Assembly: GCA_025766275.1 (NCBI GenBank)
Contig: JAFKAC010000017.1
Location: 744,001-808,000 of the forward strand
Direction: 5' to 3'
Origin: Lactarius indigo
Taxonomy: Eukaryota; Basidiomycota; Agaricomycetes; Russulales; Russulaceae
DNA length: 64,000 nucleotides
In this document: one piece after another, positions 9,594 through 20,200 of the stretch
Numbering within the stretch: position 1 is the first letter of the stretch
Layout: each line of letters starts with the position of its first letter
Program-made: the position numbers and the translations under genes
The notes under the pieces: generated by a model
What the model saw: only the letters and a program-made list of their open reading frames with translations
Told to the model about the DNA's origin: nothing
Database searches by the model: none

Positions 9594-9951
9594 GGACTGT
9601 CGTGTTGGATCGTGAAGGAGCGGTGGCGCTGGTATACCCAGAATTTTGGTAGCGAGCTTGTAGCGGCCTCCTGCTGTACTGGAGAAGTTGTTTATCTCGA
9701 TGTGAGAGTCCCCGTGGGCGTTGGCTATTGCGGAAGTTCGGTGTTTTAGTTGGTCCGGTACTGCGGAAACAGGCTTGTTAGGCCGGCATGTGTGTGCTCG
9801 GTGCGCTTGGGGTTCGGCCTCGTGTAGCGGGTATATCGCGTGTTATTTCACTGTTCGCATAGGATTAAAAGCAATAATAAAGTAAGACTATAGAAAATTA
9901 AAGTCCAGAGATGGCTCTTTCGCAGCCCGTGTTTTCGTGCTTATGGAATGT
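9594..9951. other. Non-coding stretch between the spliced gene and the B integrase
   Basis: No convincing ORF. It is the shared 3' flank of the plus-strand gene ending at 9593 and the minus-strand pol ending at 9952. AATAATAAAG near 9872 could be a polyadenylation signal for the plus-strand gene. I see no copy of the B LTR here. Confidence 0.4.
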
Positions 9952-12900
9952 TCACATGTCGAGTTCTTCGGCTGCCTCGGGTATATCTTCGTTGTCTTCG
10001 CTCTCCTGGGTGCCTTGCCGTGGGTCCACATCCAGTTCGCCACTGGCTTCCAATTCGCGCAACCGAGTGACCGAGACGTCCAAATGTTGTTCTAGATCGG
10101 GTATGTCCATATATTCGCGGGCGAAATACGGCACCACTCTGAAGGCTGCTATGGTGCTGTGTAGCAGTGTGCCGTCGAGTTCGCATACTATGTAGGCCCC
10201 TCCTTTGTTTCGCGAGACCACTACTAGTGGTCCGAAGTAGCGCGGCCGCATTTTGCGATTCAGCGCTTTTTCTATCGCGGTGTTGCGGATTAGGACTAGA
10301 GCGCCTCTTTTGAAATCGTAGTCGCGAATTGTTGCCGAATGTGCCTTCTCGAACCGAAGGGCCGCGCGATTGCAGTGTTCGTGGACTCTCGCCTTGAGCC
10401 GGTCTAGGTCTTCTGGTCGCTTTTGTAGAGCTACCGCCCGCCGGGCGATGAGGTCGGTTGTCACTAGTATTGAATCGGGTGGGGGCGATAGATAGTTTGC
10501 TTCTACGATGTCGAAGGGTAGCAGTGGGTGAACGCCGGTCGCCGCAAAGAATGGCGAGCAGCCGAGACGCTTCCGCGGCGTAACGCGCTCCGACCAGAAT
10601 ACGGAATATGTCGCCTGCGGCCAGCGGTTTTGCTCACCGTCGACCGCTTTAAACAGCGCTTGCCGCACATCGAAGTGCGCGCGCTCTACTATGCCATTCG
10701 CGCGAGAGTTATATCCGCTTATCCTAATATGCGTCACGTGGTACTTGCGTTCCAAGTGGCCGAGTGCTGCGACGAAGGGCTTGCCGTTATCTGAGACTAT
10801 TTCTGTCAGCGTTCCCCATCGGCATAGTACATCTTGGAATATCCAGTCGCCGAGTGCCTGAGCCGTTTCTTTTTGGAGCATTCTAAATTCTGGGTATCCG
10901 GTCAGAGAGCAGCGGCCTTGTACAATGTAGGAGTAGCCGGCGGCACGCGGGAGGTGCATTGTGTCCATATACATCTTCGCAAATAAAGGTGCGGGGGTGG
11001 CGACCACCGGCGGTATTGAGATTTGCTGGGTCTGCCGGGTCTGGCAGACATGGCAGGTGCGCACGTACCAAGCGATGTCGTCGCCCATGAATGGCCACCA
11101 GTACCATTCTATTAGTAGAGCTCGGGTCGCGTAGAAGCCGTGGTGCCTGGTATCGTTGTGGGCCGCGTGTATCGCTTCGATGCGTCGGTGCCGATACAGG
11201 ACTCTCTGGTGGGCCCCCTGCGGGTTTCACTTCCAGAGTAGCCCGTCGTCTACGAAGAATCTTGCTGCGAAGCGCACTAGAGCGGTATAATCTTGTTCTG
11301 TCATGCCTTCCGGTCGCTCCAGGAAGGTCAGCCAGTCGTGCGCTGCCGCTAGTTTTTCGTCGGCTCGCGCGGCCGCTTTCGTTCGTGGGATTAGATCGTA
11401 GTTCAGCTCATATGGAAATGCGTCGGCCATCTCGTATGGTCGCTTTTCTGGTATGTTCGTGCTTGCGATGGTGTATAGAAGTTGGTTCGTGCGAGGTGCC
11501 GCGACCGGGTGGTTAACCATATGCATGAAGCCATATAGGTTATCAATCCAATCTTCGAATTCTTCTTCGCTGCTTTCTTCCTCCTCTTCTTGTTCGTCAT
11601 CCGGCTGTACTGGCCGCCGAGAGAGTCCATCCGGTCCGTGCTGCTTTCCGGGGACGTGGCGCAGCTCAAAATGAAAGGTTAGAATTGATACTATCCAGCG
11701 GTTGACGCTGGCTGATGGTGCGATGTCTGGATTATTGAGCATGCCTTTGATATACCTGGCATCTACTTCCACTATTAGGTTGCGCACGCCGACGATGAAT
11801 ATTTTGTAAGCGCGCAGTGCCCTATAGAGGCCGTATAGTTCTAGCTTCGGTTGCGAAAAGCGGCGCTCTCGGTCGTTTAGCGGCAACGAGCCAAAGCGTG
11901 CGTAGTACCGCTTTTTCGGCATTGCTGAGTCGGCCTGGCAGAGGTAAAACCCTACGGCTATCGGTGAGGTGTCCACGGCCAGTATTACCGGTGAGTCGGA
12001 TTGGTAGTCAATCGGCCAAAGCGCCGGCGAACTCAAGAGGGCCTGTTTTAAATCTTCTTGGGCCGCAACTTGCGCCGGTCCAAATTCGAATGGAACGCCT
12101 TTGCGAGTGAGATTGATGAGCGAGTTGGCTCGTTTCGCGAAGTTTTGTATGAATATCCTGCACACTCCTACAGTGCCGAGGAATGCGCGAACTTCAGATA
12201 GGTCTTTGCACGGTCCCCAGTTAACGATCTTGTTCACGCGGGCCACCTCTGGTAGCCTTCCGCGCAGTGTGCACCGGTGTCCAACTGCAGTTATTTCCTC
12301 TGCGCAAAGTATTGATTTTAGGCCGCTAAACGTGCCGCCACAGTACTTGACTCGCTGGACTACTCGATTTAGTCCTTGGAAGTGCTCCCAGATAAATCGG
12401 CGGATGCCGGTATTTTCTAATATGCGTTCTTCGGTTCCGTCGGCTAGTTCGTACCGACCGGCCGGTCCGCGAATCAGCACATCATCGATGTAAGGAACCG
12501 TGACGTCTGGGATCTCTGGCTGCAATATGTATGTGACGTCGTCGTGAAATATCGGGACCGAGTTCGTCCATCCCATGGGTAAAGTTACCAGTCGCAAGGC
12601 GCCGAATGGTGATTGGAAGGTTGTTAAATCTCGTGATTCTGGTGATAAGCCTCGTTCATCGTAGCCGACATATAGGTCTAGCATGCCGCCGCATGCTCGG
12701 CCGGCGAAATGCTCGCCTATCTGATCAGTGAATGGGGTGACGCCGGCGTGCTTGGTTGTAACTTTGTTAAGCGGCTCCAGGCTGTGGACTATGCACAGTG
12801 ATTTTCCATCTTTCTTTACGACGCAGAACCACCGAGATCGGTATGAAGAATTCGATGGCTCGTATACGCCGGCGTCGATCTTGCATTTTATTAACCGGCA

Positions 12901-13560
12901 GACTTCGTCGTAGATTCCGGGTGGTATTGGTATGTTTCGCTGAGCCCAAGGCTTATGCGGGATCGTAGGGATTTCGATCGGCGGAAAGAAGTCTTCGCGG
13001 AAGTGTCCACGCTCCGCATCTTCCCAGGCAAATGCTTTATTCTGGATGCACATGAATTCGTGCATTAGCTTGCGTTCTTCTGGTAATAAGAAGGTACCGG
13101 CGTGCGCGAGGTCGAATTGCGTTTTGCGTTCGCTAGTATATCGGCCGGTCGGTCGGAACTCGCTTGGTTTAGTGGGTAGTGCCGGTAGGTCTTGTAGTGG
13201 GTCGCCGGTTATTTCGCGGATTATTCTGAACCGGCTTGGGAGTTCGGTTTCTATCGGTCTGATTTTGAGTGCTACGGGTTTGTATTTCTTGCCGAGGTAT
13301 ATTGCGGCCGGTGCTTTTGCGTCAGCGAAGGCGATGCTTTTGCCTTCCTGCCGGGCCGGCTGATCGCTGCTGTTAGATTCCGAGGTATTAAGGTAGGTGC
13401 TTAGGTTGGGGTTTTCTGAATCACATAGAGAGATGTACGCCGCTGCGATGTCTTGTTGCGTGGTATTTGCCAGTAGCGGCGCACAAGCTTCGATTGTCGC
13501 TTCCTGACTTGATTGATTGAAATTTAATATTATTGCGAGCTCTCCTTGGTTTGTTGCCAA
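9952..13560 (-). pseudogene. pol: B Pol (RT, RNase H, integrase), one TGA
   Basis: One frame from near 13560 to 9952 with a single TGA at 11227-11229 between RNase H and integrase. The frame is -1 relative to gag and its first codon is not an ATG, so it is probably made as a Gag-Pol fusion. RT shows YEPSNSSYRSRWFCVVKKDG, PMGWTNS and catalytic PYIDDVLI. RNase H shows LAVDTSPIAVGFYL and ELYGLYRALRAYK. Integrase has an HHCC region ending CHVCQ (about 11035) and DDE residues in MDTMHLP, SDNGKPF and NGIVERAHF. No chromodomain follows: the C-terminus has RPRYFGPLVVVSR and an acidic tail. Apart from the TGA the frame is intact. Confidence 0.88.
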
Positions 13561-13571
13561 ATCATCGATGC

Positions 13572-16373
13572 TTAAAAATCCGAGTCTTGCGATTGTTCGC
13601 TTGTCTGCTTCTTTCTTCGCTCGGCAAATCGGTTGCTGCCGCGTGGTACCGTCGGCACCGTTGCCGTTTTCCCGGTGTTCAGGTCAAGGATCATTATTGT
13701 CTGGTCTTCGTTCCGGTAGTTGCGCACCACGGATTGGGTCAGTATGTCGAATGGCCGTCCGAGTAATATATCATAGGCTGGCGAGCGCAGTATGTGAACT
13801 TGTAGATAGAGGGTTATTTCGCCGACGTGGAATGGTACGTTGCGCGCCAGTCCTAGCGATTGATCTACACCGCCATTCGCCGAGATCATGTTGAGCCGTA
13901 TGCTCGGGTCGTAAGGGATCGCCAGTGCGTTGCACACTTCTTCTGACATTGCGACTATTTGGCAGCCGGGATCTAAGATGGCTTCTATCTTTTTTTTTTC
14001 TGATCCGTCAACTACCGGTAAGATCGCGCGTAGGGCATTTGATTCGGTTGCGACCTCGATCGTATTTTGCGATCCATCGTCATCGGCCGGTCGCGCCTTT
14101 AGTAACGCCTCATACGGGTCGGCTATTATTGTCGCGTCGGCCGGTGGAGTGCGCTTGGCGATCGAGAATGCCGCCGGCATATGCGATTCTGTCGATCGCT
14201 TCGGCTCCTCCTCGGTACTGTCTTCTACGCTTTCTTGGGCGTTAACGCGAGCAACGCGGCGCTTTGTCGTTACTTCGTTGACTTGGGCCCGCAGTTCTGG
14301 TGCTAACGAGAGTAGTTCTCTTTGCGTCACTGTTACTTCGGCTTCCATCATCCTTTCGTAGACTTTTCCTGCTGCCTTTTCGTCGTATATGGCCGTATTT
14401 GATGTATAAGCGCGCTCGCTTTTGCGGTCGTTCGCCGTATTTGTTGCCGGGGTCGGTCCTAGAGTAATCGGTTCTGCTTCTTGCGTTCTGGCGAATGGAT
14501 GTTCCTTTATTGTCGCCGCAACCTCGGTTGTTGCTTCTATCGTCTTTTCTAGGTGTGGCGGTCGTTCCTTGCGATGCGACTGGCTTTCTTGCTCTTCTTC
14601 TGAGTCTTCTTGCTGGATGCGGGCAGTCGGCATATGTTCGAACCTGGTCCTGGTCCTTCCGCCCATCCTTGGTATGAAGCCTCTTCGAAATGCATATACG
14701 CCTGCTTGTCCTGGTTCTGGGCATTCTTCTGCAAAGCGGACTGTTTTCGCCGTTCGCGCTTCTGCGGATGCCGTCGGCCTTGACATTTCGAGTAACATTT
14801 GTGCCGCCGCTATTTGTCCTGGATTTTGCCTGTGGTATTCGTCTATGCGGTCGCGCAGCCATGCTCCAGTGATATGCCTAGGGACCACCGCGCCTGATGG
14901 TAGCACGATTTTTCCTTCTGCGCTACGCTTGCACTTGCCGAGTCGCATATATTCGGCCGCTACTTCGCACTCTCGCATGAAGTGTCCTGGCGTTCCGCAG
15001 AAGTTGCACTTGGTGGTCGGTTCCCCTATCGGCCTAGGATTTCCGGTGTTTCGGGCCTTCTCACTTGAGTTTTGGATTTCTAGCGCGTTTTTGAACATTT
15101 CGCCTAGTGTCGCGACCGCGGTTGCTAGCGCGGTTTGGATCTCTGTCTTTATCTCTGTTGCCGGTGGGAGTGTCGCGCTTGCCGAAGTTATGCTAGAGAT
15201 CGCGACCGGTGCTCGGCCCTGGAGTACGTAGCTTGCGGCATCATACAAGTCTTCTAATCTGTAGGGGTCTTGCTGGTTGTGGTCTGGCATCTTTAGCTGT
15301 AGCCTTTGCTTGACTTGTTGTTCCATATCCGGCTGTAATCCTCGCATGAACGCTCTGGTCTGCTCGGCCTGCGACATTCTGTTTTTGCCGATCAAGTATT
15401 TGGAGATTACTTTGAATTGTCGGTAGTATTCGCCGAGTTCCAGTTCTGAGACTATGCCGATGCAGGCGCGCTGTCCTACTAGTGTATCCAGGTGTAGGAT
15501 TGTATGAATGTCTTCCGAGGATCCGGGGTATAGCTTGTAGATCTCGGCTTTGTATTCTTCATATGTTTTTGTTACGTCCGTTAACGCGTTGCTTGTCTTC
15601 CATACTCTTTCGGTCGCGGCTGTCGTAAGGTATTTGAGTGTGCTGCTTTTCTTATCTGCGTTGGTCGTTACTGTGTGCCTATCGTATAGGGCTTCTACTT
15701 CGGCAAAATATCGGCCAAGCTCTTCTGGGTGCTCGCCATCAAAACTAGGTGCTGACCGCTCGCCTCTTCCGGGTAAATCTGCAAGGGGCATCCTTCTGAC
15801 GTTGACCACTGCTGTGGGGACGGGCTGGTTTATTCTTGCTGGTGGTAGTCTTGGGGCCGGTTGCGGTACGGCCTGTGTTTGAGTTGGGTTCTGGTTTATC
15901 GAGGGTACTACGGGGTTTATCGCTGTGTTGCTTTGCTGAGGCGGCGCCGATTGCGCTCGTTGGTTACTACTGTCGGGCTGCCGGTTATTATCTTCTGTCG
16001 CTGATGCTGTGGTGTTTGCTGGTTGGTTAACACTTTGATCGGCTGCTTCCTGTTCTTCGGCCGATAACGTTTCCGCCTGCTGTTGTTGTGCTAGGATTTT
16101 CGCTCTTGATCTTGTTGTTGCGCCGTGGCACGCGGGTAACGGAGCCGAGTGACTTGACAGGATGAGGTCGACTTCCTTTTCACTATTGGTTTCTTCTTGT
16201 CCCGAGTGACTAGATGAGGGGTCGCTTTGTTTGCTACTAAGGCTGCTAAGGGGTGTTAGGTCTTCGGGGCTAGGATAGCTTCCTGGAATTGATTGAGTCG
16301 GGTCGTATCCGGCCGCGATTAATTCTTCTAGTAGGCTTCGCTGTTCTCGCCTTCTCGGCAGTATGTTAGTTAT
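13572..16373 (-). CDS. gag: B Gag with C-terminal protease
   Basis: Open from a stop at 16374-16376 down to 13572, about 933 codons. The first ATG in frame is only at 15791; 194 codons before it lack Met. The first possible near-cognate start is CTG at 16361. Order: Pro/Gln/Ser-rich N-terminus; Gag core with SFDGEHPEELGRYF and YEEYKAEIYKLYPGS; zinc knuckle CNFCGTPGHFMREC (about 14970-15010); a long linker; aspartic protease with ILDPGCQIVAM (about 13950) and ILLGRPFDI. The protease has DPG where DSG or DTG is usual. It ends SQDSDF just before pol in the -1 frame. The start codon is uncertain; an upstream exon is possible. Confidence 0.75.
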   Translation of the reverse strand: MTNILPRRREQRSLLEELIAAGYDPTQSIPGSYPSPEDLTPLSSLSSKQSDPSSSHSGQEETNSEKEVDLILSSHSAPLPACHGATTRSRAKILAQQQQAETLSAEEQEAADQSVNQPANTTASATEDNNRQPDSSNQRAQSAPPQQSNTAINPVVPSINQNPTQTQAVPQPAPRLPPARINQPVPTAVVNVRRMPLADLPGRGERSAPSFDGEHPEELGRYFAEVEALYDRHTVTTNADKKSSTLKYLTTAATERVWKTSNALTDVTKTYEEYKAEIYKLYPGSSEDIHTILHLDTLVGQRACIGIVSELELGEYYRQFKVISKYLIGKNRMSQAEQTRAFMRGLQPDMEQQVKQRLQLKMPDHNQQDPYRLEDLYDAASYVLQGRAPVAISSITSASATLPPATEIKTEIQTALATAVATLGEMFKNALEIQNSSEKARNTGNPRPIGEPTTKCNFCGTPGHFMRECEVAAEYMRLGKCKRSAEGKIVLPSGAVVPRHITGAWLRDRIDEYHRQNPGQIAAAQMLLEMSRPTASAEARTAKTVRFAEECPEPGQAGVYAFRRGFIPRMGGRTRTRFEHMPTARIQQEDSEEEQESQSHRKERPPHLEKTIEATTEVAATIKEHPFARTQEAEPITLGPTPATNTANDRKSERAYTSNTAIYDEKAAGKVYERMMEAEVTVTQRELLSLAPELRAQVNEVTTKRRVARVNAQESVEDSTEEEPKRSTESHMPAAFSIAKRTPPADATIIADPYEALLKARPADDDGSQNTIEVATESNALRAILPVVDGSEKKKIEAILDPGCQIVAMSEEVCNALAIPYDPSIRLNMISANGGVDQSLGLARNVPFHVGEITLYLQVHILRSPAYDILLGRPFDILTQSVVRNYRNEDQTIMILDLNTGKTATVPTVPRGSNRFAERRKKQTSEQSQDSDF

Positions 16374-16407
16374 TTAATGCGCACGCAAACCTTCTATATT
16401 CCAACTT

Positions 16408-16424
16408 CCCCACGTTGGCCACCA
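16408..16424 (-). other. B primer binding site, tRNA type
   Basis: TGGTGGCCAACGTGGGG begins 4 nt inside the LTR end and starts with TGG, the complement of a tRNA CCA end. The tRNA was not identified. This contrasts with the self-priming A family. Confidence 0.6.
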
Positions 16425-16428
16425 GAAA

Positions 16429-17280
16429 TGATACCCTAAACCGTCGCTAAACGCAAGAACGACCGGTAAAGGAGTGATATTGGGTTCGAGAAGTCGGGGA
16501 ATATAGGACCGATAATCCGGCCGATGGCGACTTTAACCGAAGGCGCACTGACACGGGACCGAACGAGCCGAAGCCGACCAAGGCGAGAGCGATGTAGTCT
16601 TAACGCGACGCGGGGCTGCGAATAGCTGAGGTATAGCCGAATACGCACACACGGGTGCTTCGCGAAATCAAAATAGAATAGATGTCGTAGATAATCGAAT
16701 AGTAGGATATGAGCGTATGAATAGAATGAAGTCGCTATGGGCTCCCCGAAGGTTGCTGTTCTTGTACCTGTGGTATAGAGCTATTTATGTGCTGCCGCTC
16801 GCCGACCGAATCCGCACCTCGCCGCTTTTCCCTTGCTGAACGTCCATCTTACTCTCCTGCCTTAAACCCACGCCGGTCTGATCCGCTCTTCTCTGGGGTG
16901 TCGCCTTACCAACCCTAGGTGCTGCTTTGCCTATTCGCGCCATGGCCGTGCCTGTGATTCTGCTCGGCCGCTCCGGTATGTCGCTATTCGCCATGTCGGC
17001 CCTGATCGGTTTCTGGGGCTTTCACATGTTCCACGCTAATATTGGCACCGTCCCGTACCCCGCGCTGGGGCCGCACCCGTGATTGCAGCAGTAGGCTACC
17101 GTTCGCATATGCGGCTAGAATATTCGGGCGTCTCGGCCCATCACCACGGGCCGCTCTTCCCGCCGCCGAGAGTGACCGATCGCAGTACTCTAGACGGGCC
17201 GGTTGGGCCGGTCTGCCGCATATTGTCGTATTAGCTTAGATCTGCGAAAATTAACGCTTAGCGGCGCGCCGGGTGTATCA
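16429..17280 (-). repeat. B 5' LTR
   Basis: 852 bp bounded by the inverted repeats TGATAC and GTATCA, right end abutting A2 pol. Read on the minus strand it has an ATAAATAG box near 16790 and ends GTATCA next to the priming site. No second copy is in the window, so the borders rest on the terminal repeats, the priming site and the A2 junction. Confidence 0.75.
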
Positions 17281-20200
17281 ACGTGCTATCGATCATTGCG
17301 AATTCCAGTGACTGTCCAAACGGAATACCAAACGACTGAAACCAACGTGTTGGTCGACTCCGGCGCGACCGACAATTTCATCCGACCAAGCATGGCAAAA
17401 CGGGCAGGCATCCCGATGCGCCCACTAGAAACACCGCGCAAAATATGGAACATAGATAACATGGAAAACAAAGCTGGGTTGATCACTCACTATGTCAACC
17501 TGGAAGTGAAAACACGAGGACAGGTAAAAAGGATGACCTTCCTGGTCACGGACCTTGGAAGCGAGGACATCGTCCTTGGCTATCCTTGGCTTAGCGCCTT
17601 TGAACCCACTATCCAATGGGCTACGGCAACCATACACCCCGACATGCAACCAGTGGTGCTGGCCACCAAAGAAACGCTGCTCTCGGTAACCACCACTCGA
17701 GCTCTGATAGTGGCCGAAAAGGAAGATATCGTATGGGAACTAGAAGAAGAAACATACGCAAGGGCCACTACTTCGACAGAACTGGCCATACAAGCAAACC
17801 AACACCGAACAACGATCGTCCTTCCCCCAGAATATGCCGCATTCAGTAAGCTATTCAGCGAGCAAGCCTCGCATCGCTTTCCCCCGGCTCAGCCGTGGGA
17901 CCACGCAATCGACTTCAAACCGTCCGCGCCGGCCGCCATAGACTGCAAAATATATCCCATGACGCAAAAAGAAGAAGGCGAGCTCAAGGAGTTCTTAGAC
18001 AAGAAATTGAAGCAGGGTTACCTACGCCCTTCCATCTCCCCGTACGCATCATCTTTCTTTTTCATCAAAAAGAAAGACGGAAAACTACGCCTGGTACAGG
18101 ACTACCGGGTCATCAACTCGCACACTATCCGCAACCAGTACCCCCTTCCACTTATCCAGGACCTCATTCATGATCTCAGCAACGCCCACATCTACACCAA
18201 ACTCAATATTCGATGGGGCTACAATAATATACGCATCCGCGACGGCGATCAAGAAAAGGCAGCTTTCAAAACCAAGTTCGGCCTTTTTGAGCCTACGGTC
18301 ATGTTCTTCGGTCTTACCAACTCCCCCGCGACCTTTCAAGCCATGATGAACCACATTTATCAAGACACGATCACAAAGCACGAATGCCTCGGGACCACGA
18401 TACGTGTTTATATGGATGACATCGGAATCGCCACTCATTTCGATCACGATCTTTCAGCCCACGTCGCGGCAGTCCACGACATCCTCCGCGGCGCGGAGGA
18501 ACATGACTTGTACTTCAAACTGGAGAAATGCCTATTCCACCAGCCGCGAATGGATTACCTGGGGGTAATCCTTGAAAGGGGGGTAACTCGCATGGATCCC
18601 GTAAAAGTTCAGGGGATTAAAGACTGGCCAACGCCCACGAAGGTCAAGGATGTTCGATCCTTCCTCGGTTTCTGCAACTTTTACAGACTGTTCATTCGCG
18701 GCTTCGCCAACCACGCCAAACCACTCACCAGATTAACACGGAAAGATGAAGAATGGCGGTGGACAGATGAGGAAGACAAGGCATTTAACACACTCAAAAG
18801 CCTCGTGACTGAAGAACCGGTTCTGGCACACCCGGTACTTCAAGACCCATTCGAGCTAGAGGTTGACGCATCAGGATACGTGGTGGGAGCTGTCCTATTA
18901 CAGAAAAAGTCTGACGGAAAGCGACACCCCATAGGGTACTACTCCGCAACGCTCTCGGAAGCGGAGCAAAATTATGACATTTACGATTTGGAATTGCTGG
19001 CAATTGTCAAAGCCCTGAGAAATTGGAGGCCACTGCTCGTGGGAGCCCCACACAAAATCAAAATCTACTCCGACCACCTCAACCTACAGTACTGGAAGTC
19101 GCCACAAAAGATTAGTCGATGAGTTGCCAGGGAAGTACTCGAACTTTCCGAGTACGACTTTGAAATTCACCACATTAAAGGAAAAAACAATGGAAGGGCG
19201 GACGCTTTATCAAGGCGACCCGATTACGATCAAGGAGCTGAAGACAACGACAAAGTTGTCGTCCTTCCCCCTGAAGTCTTTGTAAGGACCCTCAATGTGG
19301 CGCAAACCTTTATTGCAAATCCAAATCTACAACAACCGCGTCACCAACAAGACGAAGAAGTCATCAAGATGTGGGTAGACCCCCATCAACTTAAAAAGAT
19401 ACAGGGAGAATGGTATAAGGACGGCAGGTTCGTGATAACCGGGCCAGCGTCCACACATCGTGCGCTAATACATGACCACCACGACCTGCCGATACACAGC
19501 CATCCGGGAATCGCGAGGACCCAACAAATCCTGGAACGACACTACTGGTGGCCACGACTGCGACGAGACGTATGTGAATACGTACAAGGATGTGCGGAAT
19601 GCCAACGTAACAAAGTAAACACTCAACCCATACGGGCCGCGCTACATCCTATTACGCCAATACTGGAAGCCACGCCGTTTTACACGGTGGCAATGGACTT
19701 CATCACAAAACTCCCTCCGTTGAAGGGGTACGATAGCATACTAACAGTCACCGACCACGATTGTAGCAAAGCCTCCATCTTCATCCCATGTAGGGAGGAA
19801 ATCACGGCAGAAGAAACTGTGGCCCTGTACGTGGCTCATGTCTTCAAACACTTCGGGTTACCACGTAAAATTATTAGTGACCACGACCCACGCTTCACGT
19901 CCAAATTCGCCCGAGAAGCATGCTGAATTTTGGGGATCCAGCAGAACATATCAACAGCGTATCACCCACGCACGGACGGACAGTCCGAAAGGACCAACCA
20001 GTGGTTGGAACAGTACTTGCGCTTCTGGGTGAACGAGCGTCAAGATAACTGGACAGCTTATCTACCAATCGCCGAATTCGCGCACAACAATTGGCCACAC
20101 GAACACACCAAACAGTCGCCATTCTGACTCCTGATGGGATACGATCCTCAAGCGGATTGGACTGATAAGCCATCTCCGATTCCCCTCGTAACTGCACGAC

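Larger units (their letters stand above)
9952..17280 (-). mobile_element. B: Ty3/Gypsy element of a lineage without chromodomain
   Basis: Minus-strand element: 5' LTR 16429-17280, tRNA-type priming site, gag-protease, then RT-RNase H-integrase. The LTR directly abuts A2 pol sequence at 17281, so B jumped into A2. No 3' LTR was found between 9952 and 1. Either B extends beyond the left edge and includes the two spliced genes, or its 3' end was lost. The left limit given here is only the end of the integrase. Confidence 0.8.

Noticed and set aside
13930..15231. Long plus-strand ORFs across B gag
   Set aside because: Shadows of the minus-strand gag; no domain, and the minus frame has a zinc knuckle and protease.
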